From assembly GCA_030528765.1 (NCBI GenBank), contig JAUMYD010000042.1:1-7046 (forward strand): 7,046 nucleotides of DNA. Direction: 5' to 3'. The DNA is from Bacillota bacterium. Its GTDB lineage: Bacteria > Bacillota > Dehalobacteriia > UBA4068. This document shows, in pieces, positions 1 to 5,407 of the stretch (position 1 is its first letter; the number at the start of each line of letters is the position of its first letter). The translations under genes were made by a program, and so were the position numbers. The notes beneath the pieces are model-generated. The model was given only the letters and a program-made list of their open reading frames with translations, made no database searches and was not told the origin of the DNA.

Positions 1-58
1 TTGTTCAGCTGTGTACTGCTTCGCAGTCCTGCAGCTGAACCGCCTCGCAATGACAAAA
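1..58 (-). repeat. CATTGCGAGG-type structured repeat, copy truncated by the window edge
   Basis: Read on the minus strand it begins TTGTCATTGCGAGG (43-57). It then forms a two-part hairpin: an outer stem of CAGCTGAAC (32-40) with GTTCAGCTG (3-11), and an inner ACTGC/GCAGT stem (15-19 with 23-27) around a three-base loop that reads GAA on the minus strand. The same architecture occurs in the copy at 5073. The expected CGTGGCAA end would lie outside the window. Confidence 0.75.
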
Positions 59-73
59 AGCAGAAACTTCTGC
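55..73 (-). terminator. Intrinsic terminator at the end of the pur operon
   Basis: On the minus strand GCAGA, loop AGTT, TCTGC (60-73) is followed at once by five Ts (59-55), 48 nt after the in-frame TAA that ends full-length purN. The stem is short, so strength is uncertain, but its placement fits the end of the purEFMN transcript. A second hairpin, CCTCTTT/AAAGAGG at 98-113, lies between and may add to termination. Confidence 0.6.
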
Positions 74-83
74 CCAAATATAA

Positions 84-124
84 AAAGTTTCTCGGTTCCT
101 CTTTTCAAAGAGGGACGGTTTTAC
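84..124 (+). repeat. AAAGTT-hairpin-GACGG repeat, copy 1
   Basis: AAAGTTTCTCGGT is followed by a 7-bp palindrome CCTCTTT/AAAGAGG with TC at its centre (98-113), then GACGGTTTTAC. The copy at 4945 has the same order of parts. The minus-strand TAA closing the full purN frame (121-123) falls within the conserved GTAAAACCGTCC edge of this repeat. Confidence 0.65.
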
Positions 125-234
125 AGATTTATGTTCTCCCGATTCCGCAGCTGCTTCTCTTCGGCGATGCTGCGGCAGAGATCTTCCGTGGCCAGGGGCA
201 GGAGGATCCACTCCGCCTGCTCCATGATGCGCCG
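121..234 (-). other. In-frame C-terminal remainder of purN beyond the amber codon
   Basis: Reading on from the TAG in the purN frame gives 37 sense codons starting RRIMEQAEWILLPLA and ending RENINL, then TAA at 121-123. From knowledge of the family, the RR(I/V)MEQAEW(I/L)LP segment is the usual PurN C-terminal helix. It contains no second lesion. It would be translated only if the TAG is read through or is not real. The terminal TAA lies at the edge of a repeat element. Confidence 0.85.
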
Positions 235-756
235 CTACAGAATCTCGGGGGTATCCCCGGGCAGCACCTCCACGGCCTTTTGCCGAAGGATGCGCCCGCC
301 GTCGGGGATCTGGTTCACCAGATGCACCGTGGCGCCGCTGAGCTTCACGCCGTAGGCCAGAGCGGCCTCATGCACCTTCAGCCCATAGAAGCCCTGCCCG
401 CAGAAGGAGGGGATCAGGGAAGGATGCACATTGATGATGCGCTCCGGCCATTTTTCGATGAATTCCGGGCTGAGGATACGCAGGAAACCGGCCAGCACGA
501 TCATTTCCACCCGGGCTTCCTCCAGCGCGGCCTGGAGCCCCGCTTCGAATTCCGCCTGGCTCACGCCGCTGCTTTCCACCACCCGGCCGGGAACGCCGTG
601 ATTAGCGGCCCGCTCCAGGGCATAGACCCCGGGCTTATTGGAGAGCACCAGCACGATCTCCCCATGGGGGAGGCGGCCCTCCTCCTGGGCCAGCAGCAGC
701 TGCTCCAGATTGGTGCCGCCGCCGGAGACCAGCACGGCCACGCGGGTCTTTAGCAT
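235..756 (-). CDS. purN: Phosphoribosylglycinamide formyltransferase PurN, truncated by an in-frame TAG
   Basis: PurN transfers a formyl group from 10-formyltetrahydrofolate to GAR in the cytoplasm, the third step of purine synthesis. Visible family marks are the N-terminal SGGGTNLEQLL (residues 11-21), LSNKPG (38-43), the catalytic motif INVHPSLIPSF with Asn109 and His111, and the catalytic Asp152 in PDGGRIL. The ATG overlaps the purM stop by 7 nt, so translation is probably coupled; the ribosome binding site inside purM is weak (GGGGAAGG). The frame ends after 173 residues at a TAG (235-237), in PEIL, where relatives continue with a Gln codon. The next 37 codons in the same frame still read as a PurN C-terminus, and would give 211 residues, a normal length. 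Identity is near certain. Whether the protein works is unknown: it could be a recent nonsense mutation, a suppressed amber, or a sequencing error. Confidence 0.93.
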   Translation of the reverse strand: MLKTRVAVLVSGGGTNLEQLLLAQEEGRLPHGEIVLVLSNKPGVYALERAANHGVPGRVVESSGVSQAEFEAGLQAALEEARVEMIVLAGFLRILSPEFIEKWPERIINVHPSLIPSFCGQGFYGLKVHEAALAYGVKLSGATVHLVNQIPDGGRILRQKAVEVLPGDTPEIL

Positions 757-1790
757 AAGACCACGCCTTCCCCGCCGTCCCGGGGGACGATCTCGCCCAG
801 CAGGTAGGCATCCTGACCGGCTGCTTTCAGGATGGAAAGGGCCAGATCAGCCTGGGCGCCGGGAACGGTGACCGCCATGCCCACGCCCATGTTATAAGTA
901 TTGAACATATCCCGCTCGGGGATATTGCCGGATCTCTGGATGCGTTCAAAGAGGGGATGGATACGAACCGCTGCCTTTTCGATCTTCGCTGCCAGATGCT
1001 TCGGCAGGGCGCGGGGGATATTCTCATAGAAGCCGCCGCCGGTGATATGGGCAGCGGAGCGCACCTGCACCTGCTCCATCAGCGCCAGCAGGGGCTTCAC
1101 ATAGATGGCGGTGGGGGTCAGCAGGGCCTCGCCCAGCTCCATGCCCAGCTCGTCGCAGTAAAGGTGCAGATCCTTGCCTTCCAGATCAAAGACCTTCCGC
1201 ACCAGGGAGAAGCCGTTGGAATGAACGCCGGTGGAGGGCATGGCGAGCAGCACATCCCCGGCCTGCATGGTCTCCTGATCCAGGATGCGGGGGCGATCCA
1301 CCAGACCCACGCAGAAGCCGGCCAGATCGTATTCATCCACAGGGTAAAAGCCGGGCATTTCCGCGGTCTCCCCGCCGATCAGGGCGCAGCCGGACTGCAC
1401 ACAGCCCTCGGCGATGCCCTTGACGATGTCGGCGATGCGTTCCGGGATGTTTTTGCCGCAGGCAATGTAATCCAGGAAGAAAAGGGGCTGTGCGCCGCTG
1501 CAGACCACGTCGTTCACGGACATGGCCACGCAATCGATGCCCACGGTGTCATGCTTGTCCAGCAGAAAGGCCAGCTTCAGCTTGGTGCCCACGCCATCGG
1601 TGCCGCTGACAAGCACCGGCTCCTGCATCCCGGCGATGGGGGGCGCGAAAAGGCCGCCGAAGCCGCCGATGCCGGAGAGAACGCCTGCATTCATGGTGCG
1701 GGCAATGTGGGGCTTCATCAGATCCACGGCTTTGTAACCGGCGGTGATATCCACACCGGCCTGTTTGTAGCTTTCACTTTGGCTGCTCAT
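750..1790 (-). CDS. purM: Phosphoribosylformylglycinamidine cyclo-ligase (AIR synthetase)
   Basis: PurM closes the imidazole ring, converting FGAM and ATP to AIR in the cytoplasm. The 346-residue length fits the family. Motifs are in the expected order: GTDGVGTKLKLAF (63-75), CVAMSVNDVVCSGAQPLFFLDY beginning at residue 87, GGETAEMPGFYP (139-150) in the nucleotide-binding region, STGVHSNGFSLVRK (186-199), and HITGGGFYENIPR (248-260). The start is the ATG of an ATGA that overlaps the purF TGA by 4 nt, with AGGAGG seven bases upstream. The TAA stop lies inside the purN start region. Both overlaps point to a coupled polycistronic message. No missing catalytic segment is seen. Confidence 0.97.
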   Translation of the reverse strand: MSSQSESYKQAGVDITAGYKAVDLMKPHIARTMNAGVLSGIGGFGGLFAPPIAGMQEPVLVSGTDGVGTKLKLAFLLDKHDTVGIDCVAMSVNDVVCSGAQPLFFLDYIACGKNIPERIADIVKGIAEGCVQSGCALIGGETAEMPGFYPVDEYDLAGFCVGLVDRPRILDQETMQAGDVLLAMPSTGVHSNGFSLVRKVFDLEGKDLHLYCDELGMELGEALLTPTAIYVKPLLALMEQVQVRSAAHITGGGFYENIPRALPKHLAAKIEKAAVRIHPLFERIQRSGNIPERDMFNTYNMGVGMAVTVPGAQADLALSILKAAGQDAYLLGEIVPRDGGEGVVLC

Positions 1791-3223
1791 TTGTTTTCCT
1801 CCTTGGCGGAAAGTTTGGTGGTAAAGCGGGCCTTGCCCAGCTCAGCCGGGGTGGTGGTGGGATAGATGCCGTCAAAGCAGGCGGTGCAGAAGCCATCCGG
1901 GCACTGATCCGCGATGCATTTCACATCCTCCAGCCTCAGGAAGCCCAGGCTGTCCACGCCAATGTGCTGCACCATCTCCTCATGGTTCATGCGGTAGGCG
2001 ATGAGCACATCCCGGCTGGGGATATCCGTCCCGTAATAGCAGGGATAAACGAAGGGCGGGGCAGTGACGCGCATGTGTACCTCCTTTGCCCCGGCTTCCC
2101 GCAGCAGGCGGACGATGCGGGCACTGGTGGTGCCGCGGACGATGGAATCATCGATGAGGACCACCCGCTTATCCTTGACCGTGGAGGAGATGGGATTCAG
2201 CTTGATGCGCACCTTGTTCTCCCGGCTCTCCTGACCGGGGGCGATGAAGGTGCGGCCGATGTATTTGTTTTTCAGCAGGCCGATGCCATAGGGGATGCCG
2301 GATTCCTGGGCATAGCCAATGGCCGCGTCGATGCCGGAATCCGGCACGCCGATGACCACATCCGCCTCCACCGGGTAGGATCTGGCCAGGAAGGCCCCGG
2401 CCCGTCTGCGGGCACTGTGAACCGGCATGCCATCGATAATGGAATCGGGGCGGGCGAAATAGACGAACTCAAAAACGCAGAGGCTGCGGGGAACGCTGCC
2501 GCAGTGCTCCCGCAGGGAGCGCAGGCCGTTCTTATCAAAGACCAGCACCTCCCCGGGATCCACATCCCGCAGCAGGTGTGCCTCTGCCGCATCCAGTGCG
2601 CAGGATTCGGAGGCGATCACCAGATCACCGTCCACAGTCTCGCCCAGGCAGAGGGGGTGGAAGCCCCGCTTATCCCTGGTGGCGATCAGCTTCCCGGAGG
2701 ACATGACCAGCAGGGAATAGGCCCCCTCCAGGCGGGCGCAGGCCCGAACCACCGCTTCCTCGATGGAGCCGGTCTGAATGCGCTCCTGGATGATGAGGTA
2801 GGCGATCACTTCCACATCGCAGTCTGTATGGAAGAGGGAGCCCTTCAGCTCCAGCTCATCCCGGAGCTCATGGAAATTGGTGATGCTGCCGTTATAACAG
2901 AGGGCCATATTGCCCTTGATATGCTTGACCACCAGGGGCTGGGCATTGACACGGCTGGCATTTTCCGCAGTGCCGTAGCGCACATGGCCCATGGCCATGG
3001 TACCCTGAGGCAGGCGGGAAAGGACCTCCGGCGTGAAGGCATCCCCCACCAGGCCCGTATCCCGATAGGAGCTGAGCACGCCGTCATCGTTCACCACGAT
3101 GCCGCAGCTTTCCTGCCCGCGATGCTGCAGAGCAAAAAGACCGTAATATACACTGTTTGCCAGGGCGCGGGGCTTTTGGCTGCAAATGCCGAACACGCCG
3201 CATTCTTCATGCAGTTTCCTCAT
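1787..3223 (-). CDS. purF: Amidophosphoribosyltransferase PurF, iron-sulfur (Bacillus-type)
   Basis: PurF makes phosphoribosylamine from PRPP and glutamine, the committed step of purine synthesis. The 478-residue protein starts with a short propeptide, MRKLHEE. Cleavage would expose Cys8 of CGVFGI as the N-terminal nucleophile of the glutaminase domain. That domain also shows LQHRGQES (32-39), GHVRYGT (79-85) and NGSITNF (111-117). The phosphoribosyltransferase half has the PRPP loop VVLIDDSIVRGTT (354-366). Cys249 (CVFEFVYFARPDS), Cys395 (YPCYYG), Cys446 and Cys449 (FCTAC) match the four [4Fe-4S] ligands of Bacillus subtilis PurF, so this is the oxygen-sensitive, processed class. An AAGGAGG precedes the ATG. 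The gene follows purE by 9 nt and overlaps purM by 4 nt. Confidence 0.97.
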   Translation of the reverse strand: MRKLHEECGVFGICSQKPRALANSVYYGLFALQHRGQESCGIVVNDDGVLSSYRDTGLVGDAFTPEVLSRLPQGTMAMGHVRYGTAENASRVNAQPLVVKHIKGNMALCYNGSITNFHELRDELELKGSLFHTDCDVEVIAYLIIQERIQTGSIEEAVVRACARLEGAYSLLVMSSGKLIATRDKRGFHPLCLGETVDGDLVIASESCALDAAEAHLLRDVDPGEVLVFDKNGLRSLREHCGSVPRSLCVFEFVYFARPDSIIDGMPVHSARRRAGAFLARSYPVEADVVIGVPDSGIDAAIGYAQESGIPYGIGLLKNKYIGRTFIAPGQESRENKVRIKLNPISSTVKDKRVVLIDDSIVRGTTSARIVRLLREAGAKEVHMRVTAPPFVYPCYYGTDIPSRDVLIAYRMNHEEMVQHIGVDSLGFLRLEDVKCIADQCPDGFCTACFDGIYPTTTPAELGKARFTTKLSAKEENK

Positions 3224-3232
3224 GCTTCCTCC

Positions 3233-3736
3233 TTATTCGCAGGCCTGGGCCAGCTTTTCCTGAAGTGCAGCGTCCTTTTTCCGCACCTGTGCGCGCATGG
3301 CTTCCCGTTTATCGTTCATGCGGCCGGTCAGCTCCGGATCAGAGAGCGCCAGGATCTGCGCAGCCAAATGGGCGGCATTGGCAGCGCCGTTGATCCCCAC
3401 TGTTGCCACGGGAACACCGGGGGGCATCTGCACCGTGGCCAGCAGGGCGTCCATGCCATCCAGAATAGCACCACCGATGGGGATGCCGATCACAGGCAGG
3501 GTAGTCTGGGCCGCCAGGGAGCCTGCCAGATGGGCGGCCATGCCGGCTGCGGCGATGATCACGCCAAAGCCCTGCCGGGCTGCTGCCGCGGCAAAGCCCG
3601 CTGCTTCATCCGGGGTACGATGGGCGGAAAAGACATGCGCCTCAAAGGGGATGCCGTATTCCCGCAGGACGGGAAAGGCTTTTTCCACGATGGGCAGATC
3701 GCTGTCACTGCCCATGATGATGGCAACTTTTTTCAT
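3233..3736 (-). CDS. purE: N5-carboxyaminoimidazole ribonucleotide mutase, class I PurE
   Basis: PurE rearranges N5-CAIR to CAIR in the cytoplasm; in the class I route PurK supplies N5-CAIR, and no purK is present in this window. The 167-residue protein has the family signatures MGSDSDLP (8-15), the active-site SAHRTP with His39, AAGMAAHLAG (63-72) and TVQMPPGVPVATVGI (101-115). I chose the ATG at 3736 because it is preceded by AAAGGAG at 9-nt spacing and gives the canonical MKKVAIIMGSDSD start. An in-frame TTG at 3760 would add eight residues of no family character. It is the first gene of the minus-strand pur operon and stops 9 nt before purF. The MPPGVPV loop suggests class I rather than class II. 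Confidence 0.96.
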   Translation of the reverse strand: MKKVAIIMGSDSDLPIVEKAFPVLREYGIPFEAHVFSAHRTPDEAAGFAAAAARQGFGVIIAAAGMAAHLAGSLAAQTTLPVIGIPIGGAILDGMDALLATVQMPPGVPVATVGINGAANAAHLAAQILALSDPELTGRMNDKREAMRAQVRKKDAALQEKLAQACE

Positions 3737-3765
3737 GTTCGTGCACTCCTTTGCAAACAAATTCT

Positions 3766-3794
3766 TTTATGGATCAATTTTAAAACGACATCAA
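3766..3794 (-). promoter_or_regulatory. Candidate sigma-A promoter for the purEFMN operon
   Basis: On the minus strand TTGATG (3789-3794) and CATAAA (3766-3771) are separated by exactly 17 nt, each matching four of six consensus bases. The predicted start lies about 20-25 nt before the purE ATG, leaving too short a leader for a riboswitch. An AT-rich TATATTAA-like stretch near 3852-3860 could be an alternative distal promoter but lacks a convincing -35. Confidence 0.45.
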
Positions 3795-3972
3795 GCTAAG
3801 GGAGGGCAGAGCCTTCTGCAGCACTTCCCTATTTGGATTTGGCCCTTCCTTATTTAATATAAGACTGCTGCAGGGGGAAGGCAGGCACAGGCGGCCTTTG
3901 CCGAAAGCCCGAAAATGAAATAATTCGCGAAGAAAAGCTCTGGTTCCTGCAAAAAGCCCCTGTAAAAATTCC

Positions 3973-4001
3973 TGTAAAAACAAACTTTTTTCTGCTATAC
4001 T
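3973..4001 (+). promoter_or_regulatory. Extended -10 promoter for the DUF6054-like gene
   Basis: TGCTATACT at 3993-4001 is an extended -10 (TATACT, five of six, with the TG motif). The -35 region at the right distance, TGTAAA (3973-3978), is poor, as extended -10 promoters allow. It sits inside the last of three CCTGYAAAAA repeats, so a regulator binding those would affect this promoter. Confidence 0.55.
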
Positions 4002-4041
4002 GGTAGCATATTGGATAAAGAAGAAAAGAGGAGGAAAAACC

Positions 4042-4365
4042 ATGGCAAAACTGGAACGTGCGCTCCGTGGGGATTTTGACCAGCTCCTGCAGCGGCTGGA
4101 AAAGGGCATTCTCCAGAGCAGCCTCAGCGCCAGCCTGGAGGAAGAAAGCGATTTTTACGGAGAAGGCTCCCGCTGCAGCGTCCGGGTCTTTGAGCGCTAC
4201 AGCCTCACCGGCAGCAACCGCCTCAGCCTGACGCTGGTGCTCTTCCAATCCGGGGATGTGATCCGGCTTTCCGCCTGCAGCAGCGGGGGCAGCGAAGGGG
4301 TTTTCTTCAAATTCAACACCTGGGGGGAATCGGCCTTCCTTTCCACCCTGGAAGAGCTGCTCTAA
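4042..4365 (+). CDS. DUF6054 family protein, function unknown
   Basis: A 107-residue soluble protein without signal peptide or membrane segment. I recognise it, by memory of the family rather than a search, as DUF6054-like: GDFDQLLQRLEKGIL near the N-terminus (10-24), a polar SLSASLEEESDF segment, RCSVRVFERYSLTGSNRLSLTL (44-65), a conserved SACSSGGS turn (77-84), and FKFNTWGESAFL near the end (88-99). The family has no established function; small alpha/beta proteins of this sort occur widely in Clostridia. The ATG follows AGAGGAGG at 7-nt spacing and a good extended -10 promoter, so it should be well expressed. A decayed tandem copy follows 28 nt after the stop. It is transcribed away from the pur operon and has no obvious functional link to it. 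Confidence 0.8.
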   Translation: MAKLERALRGDFDQLLQRLEKGILQSSLSASLEEESDFYGEGSRCSVRVFERYSLTGSNRLSLTLVLFQSGDVIRLSACSSGGSEGVFFKFNTWGESAFLSTLEELL

Positions 4366-4393
4366 GTGCGGCAGCAGAGAAAGGAGGCTTTTT

Positions 4394-4695
4394 ATAACAA
4401 AACTGGAACAAGAGCTGACAGGTGATTTTGATCGGATCCTGCAAAAGATCCTGAACGAGCTCACCGGCGGCAGGACTTCCGCAGCCCGGGCACCCGCTGC
4501 AGCTATCTGGTCTTTGAGCGTTACAGCCTGCGGGCCAGCAAGTGCCTCGGCCTGAGGCCGCTGCTCTTTCGATCCGGGGATGTGATCCGGCTTTCCGCCT
4601 GCAGCAGCGGGGGCAGCGATGAAATGCCCTCCCTGCTCAGCGGCTGGGCGGAGGACCCCTTTCCGGGGAAGCGGAAAAAAGCTCTGGAAAAACAG
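4394..4695 (+). pseudogene. Decayed tandem duplicate of the DUF6054-like gene
   Basis: The stretch repeats the upstream gene with divergence. AAGGAGG (4381-4387) is intact, but the codon in the start position is ATA instead of ATG, giving ITKLEQELTGDFDRILQK against MAKLERALRGDFDQLLQR. A net loss of 28 nt between about 4450 and 4474 shifts the frame. Homology then resumes as QDFRSPGTRCSYLVFERYSL and continues through RSGDVIRLSACSSGGS and GWAEDPF. The original stop is lost: the second frame stays open to a TAG at 5020-5022, over unrelated sequence. A 48-nt block (4572-4619) is identical to 4248-4295 in the intact copy. A GTG at 4582 opens a 146-codon frame, but only its first part is homologous, so I do not call it a gene. 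The 3' boundary is approximate. Confidence 0.85.
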
Positions 4696-4944
4696 GTGCC
4701 GGCCGCAAAATTTTCCGGAGCAGACCCAGACCGCCGGATCCGGCTGCCGGAGGCCGGGATTTCTTTCTCTTATTATAACACAGGAAGCCGCCGGGGAAAA
4801 TGGCTTTCCCCGCGGAAAGAGGAAGCGAAAGCACAGTCCGGGAGAGAAATCTTTTCTTGCAGCTTACAGGCTTTTGCAAATTGCCGCTTTTTTCGAAGGC
4901 TCCATTCCGGCTCTGTGATCCCCGGCAAGCAGCAGTCCAATATT

Positions 4945-4987
4945 AAAGTTCTTTGTGTCCCTTTCTTTCAAGAAAGGGACGGCTTAC
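4945..4987 (+). repeat. AAAGTT-hairpin-GACGG repeat, copy 2
   Basis: AAAGTTCTTTGT is followed by an 11-bp perfect palindrome GTCCCTTTCTT / AAGAAAGGGAC (4957-4967 with 4970-4980) centred on TC, then GGCTTACC. It aligns with 84-124 along its whole length while the stem sequence differs, which suggests a dispersed intergenic element rather than chance. Confidence 0.7.
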
Positions 4988-5008
4988 CGGTTTTTCCCGG
5001 GGGAAATC

Positions 5009-5033
5009 CCCACTTTTTTTAGAAAAAAGTGGG
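5009..5033. repeat. 11-bp perfect hairpin
   Basis: CCCACTTTTTT (5009-5019) pairs with AAAAAAGTGGG (5023-5033) around a TAG loop. No T-run follows on the plus strand. It is immediately preceded by a palindromic TTTCCC/GGGAAA stretch near 4993-5006. Confidence 0.6.
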
Positions 5034-5072
5034 TCAAAAAACACTTGTTTTTGGCCTGCTGCGGAAACACAG

Positions 5073-5142
5073 CTTGTGTCATTGCGAGGAAGAATTTGCT
5101 GCGAAAATACGAAGTATTTTCCAGCAAAACGACGTGGCAATC
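5073..5142 (+). repeat. CATTGCGAGGA-type structured repeat, full copy, forward
   Basis: Starts CTTGTGTCATTGCGAGGAAG (5073-5092) and ends ACGTGGCAATC. Between them is a two-part hairpin: outer TTTGCTG/CAGCAAA (5095-5101 with 5122-5128), inner AAAATAC/GTATTTT (5104-5110 with 5114-5120), loop GAA. Elements with these ends are familiar intergenic repeats in many bacteria. Confidence 0.8.
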
Positions 5143-5175
5143 CTAAGGTAACATCCTGCAGAAACTTAGCCCGAA

Positions 5176-5244
5176 GTTTGCCACGTTGCCAAGCTGGGCC
5201 TTGCGCTGCAAGCCCACAGCTTGCCTTCCTCGCAATGACACAAG
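5176..5244 (-). repeat. CATTGCGAGGA-type structured repeat, full copy, reverse
   Basis: On the minus strand it starts with the same 20 bases (5244-5225) as the forward copy, forms a hairpin (AAGCTG/CAGCTT at 5191-5196 with 5217-5222, inner CTTGC/GCAAG at 5200-5204 with 5208-5212), and ends ACGTGGCAA (5186-5178 read backwards). The pair make a large inverted repeat spanning 5073-5244. Confidence 0.78.
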
Positions 5245-5270
5245 GAAAGCCCTCCTTCTTTCCTTTCCAT

Positions 5271-5298
5271 GCGTATCGAAGGCAAGCCTTCGATACGC
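5271..5298. repeat. 13-bp perfect palindrome
   Basis: GCGTATCGAAGGC (5271-5283) and GCCTTCGATACGC (5286-5298) are exact inverted copies separated by AA. It precedes the heptamer tandem repeat directly and has no T-run, so a terminator role is unlikely. Confidence 0.65.
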
Positions 5299-5304
5299 CA
5301 CCGC

Positions 5305-5339
5305 AACTCATAACTCATAACTCTCAACTCATAACTGTT
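5305..5339 (+). repeat. AACTCAT heptamer tandem repeat
   Basis: Five heptamer units in a row: AACTCAT, AACTCAT, AACTCTC, AACTCAT, AACTGTT. The units are non-coding and low in complexity; copy number may vary between strains. Confidence 0.7.
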
Positions 5340-5357
5340 TCCCGGCAAAGCCGGGAA
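5339..5357. repeat. 8-bp GC-rich hairpin
   Basis: TTCCCGGC (5339-5346), loop AAA, GCCGGGAA (5350-5357). No T-run follows. It is one of a series of perfect stems in this spacer. Confidence 0.5.
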
Positions 5358-5386
5358 CAAAGCCCTGTTCCACGGGCAGATCCCCT

Positions 5387-5407
5387 GCAAAAAAACTATT
5401 TTTTTGC
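5387..5407 (+). terminator. A/T-rich hairpin upstream of the nifS promoter, possible insulator
   Basis: GCAAAAAAA (5387-5395), loop CTA, TTTTTTTGC (5399-5407) forms a 9-bp perfect stem seven bases before the nifS -35. The stem is mostly A-T, so as a terminator it would be weak. Its position suggests it separates upstream transcription from the nifS promoter or supplies a UP-like A/T tract. Confidence 0.35.

Larger units (their letters stand above)
3737..4041. other. Divergent intergenic region between purE and the DUF6054 gene
   Basis: This 305-nt spacer contains no gene. It carries the pur promoter on the minus strand and the promoter of the rightward DUF6054 gene. It also has an imperfect stem-loop at 3799-3830 (outer AGGGA/TCCCT, inner GCAGA/TCTGC) with no T-run after it, and a TTCGCGAA palindrome at 3924-3931. 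Three direct repeats of CCTGYAAAAA lie at 3946-3980. I could not recognise a purine riboswitch, a T-box or a convincing PurR box pair. Confidence 0.6.

Noticed and set aside
1..753. 250-codon plus-strand frame opposite purN
   Set aside because: It begins in a non-coding repeat and is antisense to purN.
957..1865. 302-codon plus-strand open frame opposite purM
   Set aside because: Same antisense artefact: it ignores the coupled purF-purM-purN arrangement and lacks a domain.
1964..3799. 611-codon open frame on the plus strand opposite purF and purE
   Set aside because: It is fully antisense to two certain genes, shows no recognisable domain, and its His/Gly/Ala/Gln-rich composition is the usual mirror of codon-biased GC-rich genes.
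3737..3860. Purine riboswitch in the purE leader
   Set aside because: I see neither the three-helix layout nor the conserved loop sequences, and the likely leader is only about 20-25 nt.
3902..3931. Possible PurR boxes (CGAA at 3902-3905 and 3910-3913, TTCG at 3924-3927)
   Set aside because: The spacing and flanks do not fit the paired Bacillus PurBox, and the site is far upstream of the predicted pur promoter.
3850..4464. 204-codon minus-strand frame opposite the DUF6054 gene
   Set aside because: Antisense to a gene with clear promoter, ribosome binding site and family motifs; no recognisable product.
4771..4785. TATAAT on the minus strand as a promoter -10
   Set aside because: No acceptable -35 lies at 16-18 nt, and no gene follows on that strand for a long distance.
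4582..5022. 146-codon frame starting at GTG as a separate gene
   Set aside because: The GTG is an internal codon of the decayed DUF6054 copy, there is no ribosome binding site at it, and the tail runs through repeats and ends in a hairpin loop.
5073..5244. The inverted repeat as the ends of a small transposon or CRISPR unit
   Set aside because: Only about 130 nt separate the arms with no transposase frame, the elements are two inverted copies of one repeat rather than direct repeats with spacers, and no target duplication is visible.
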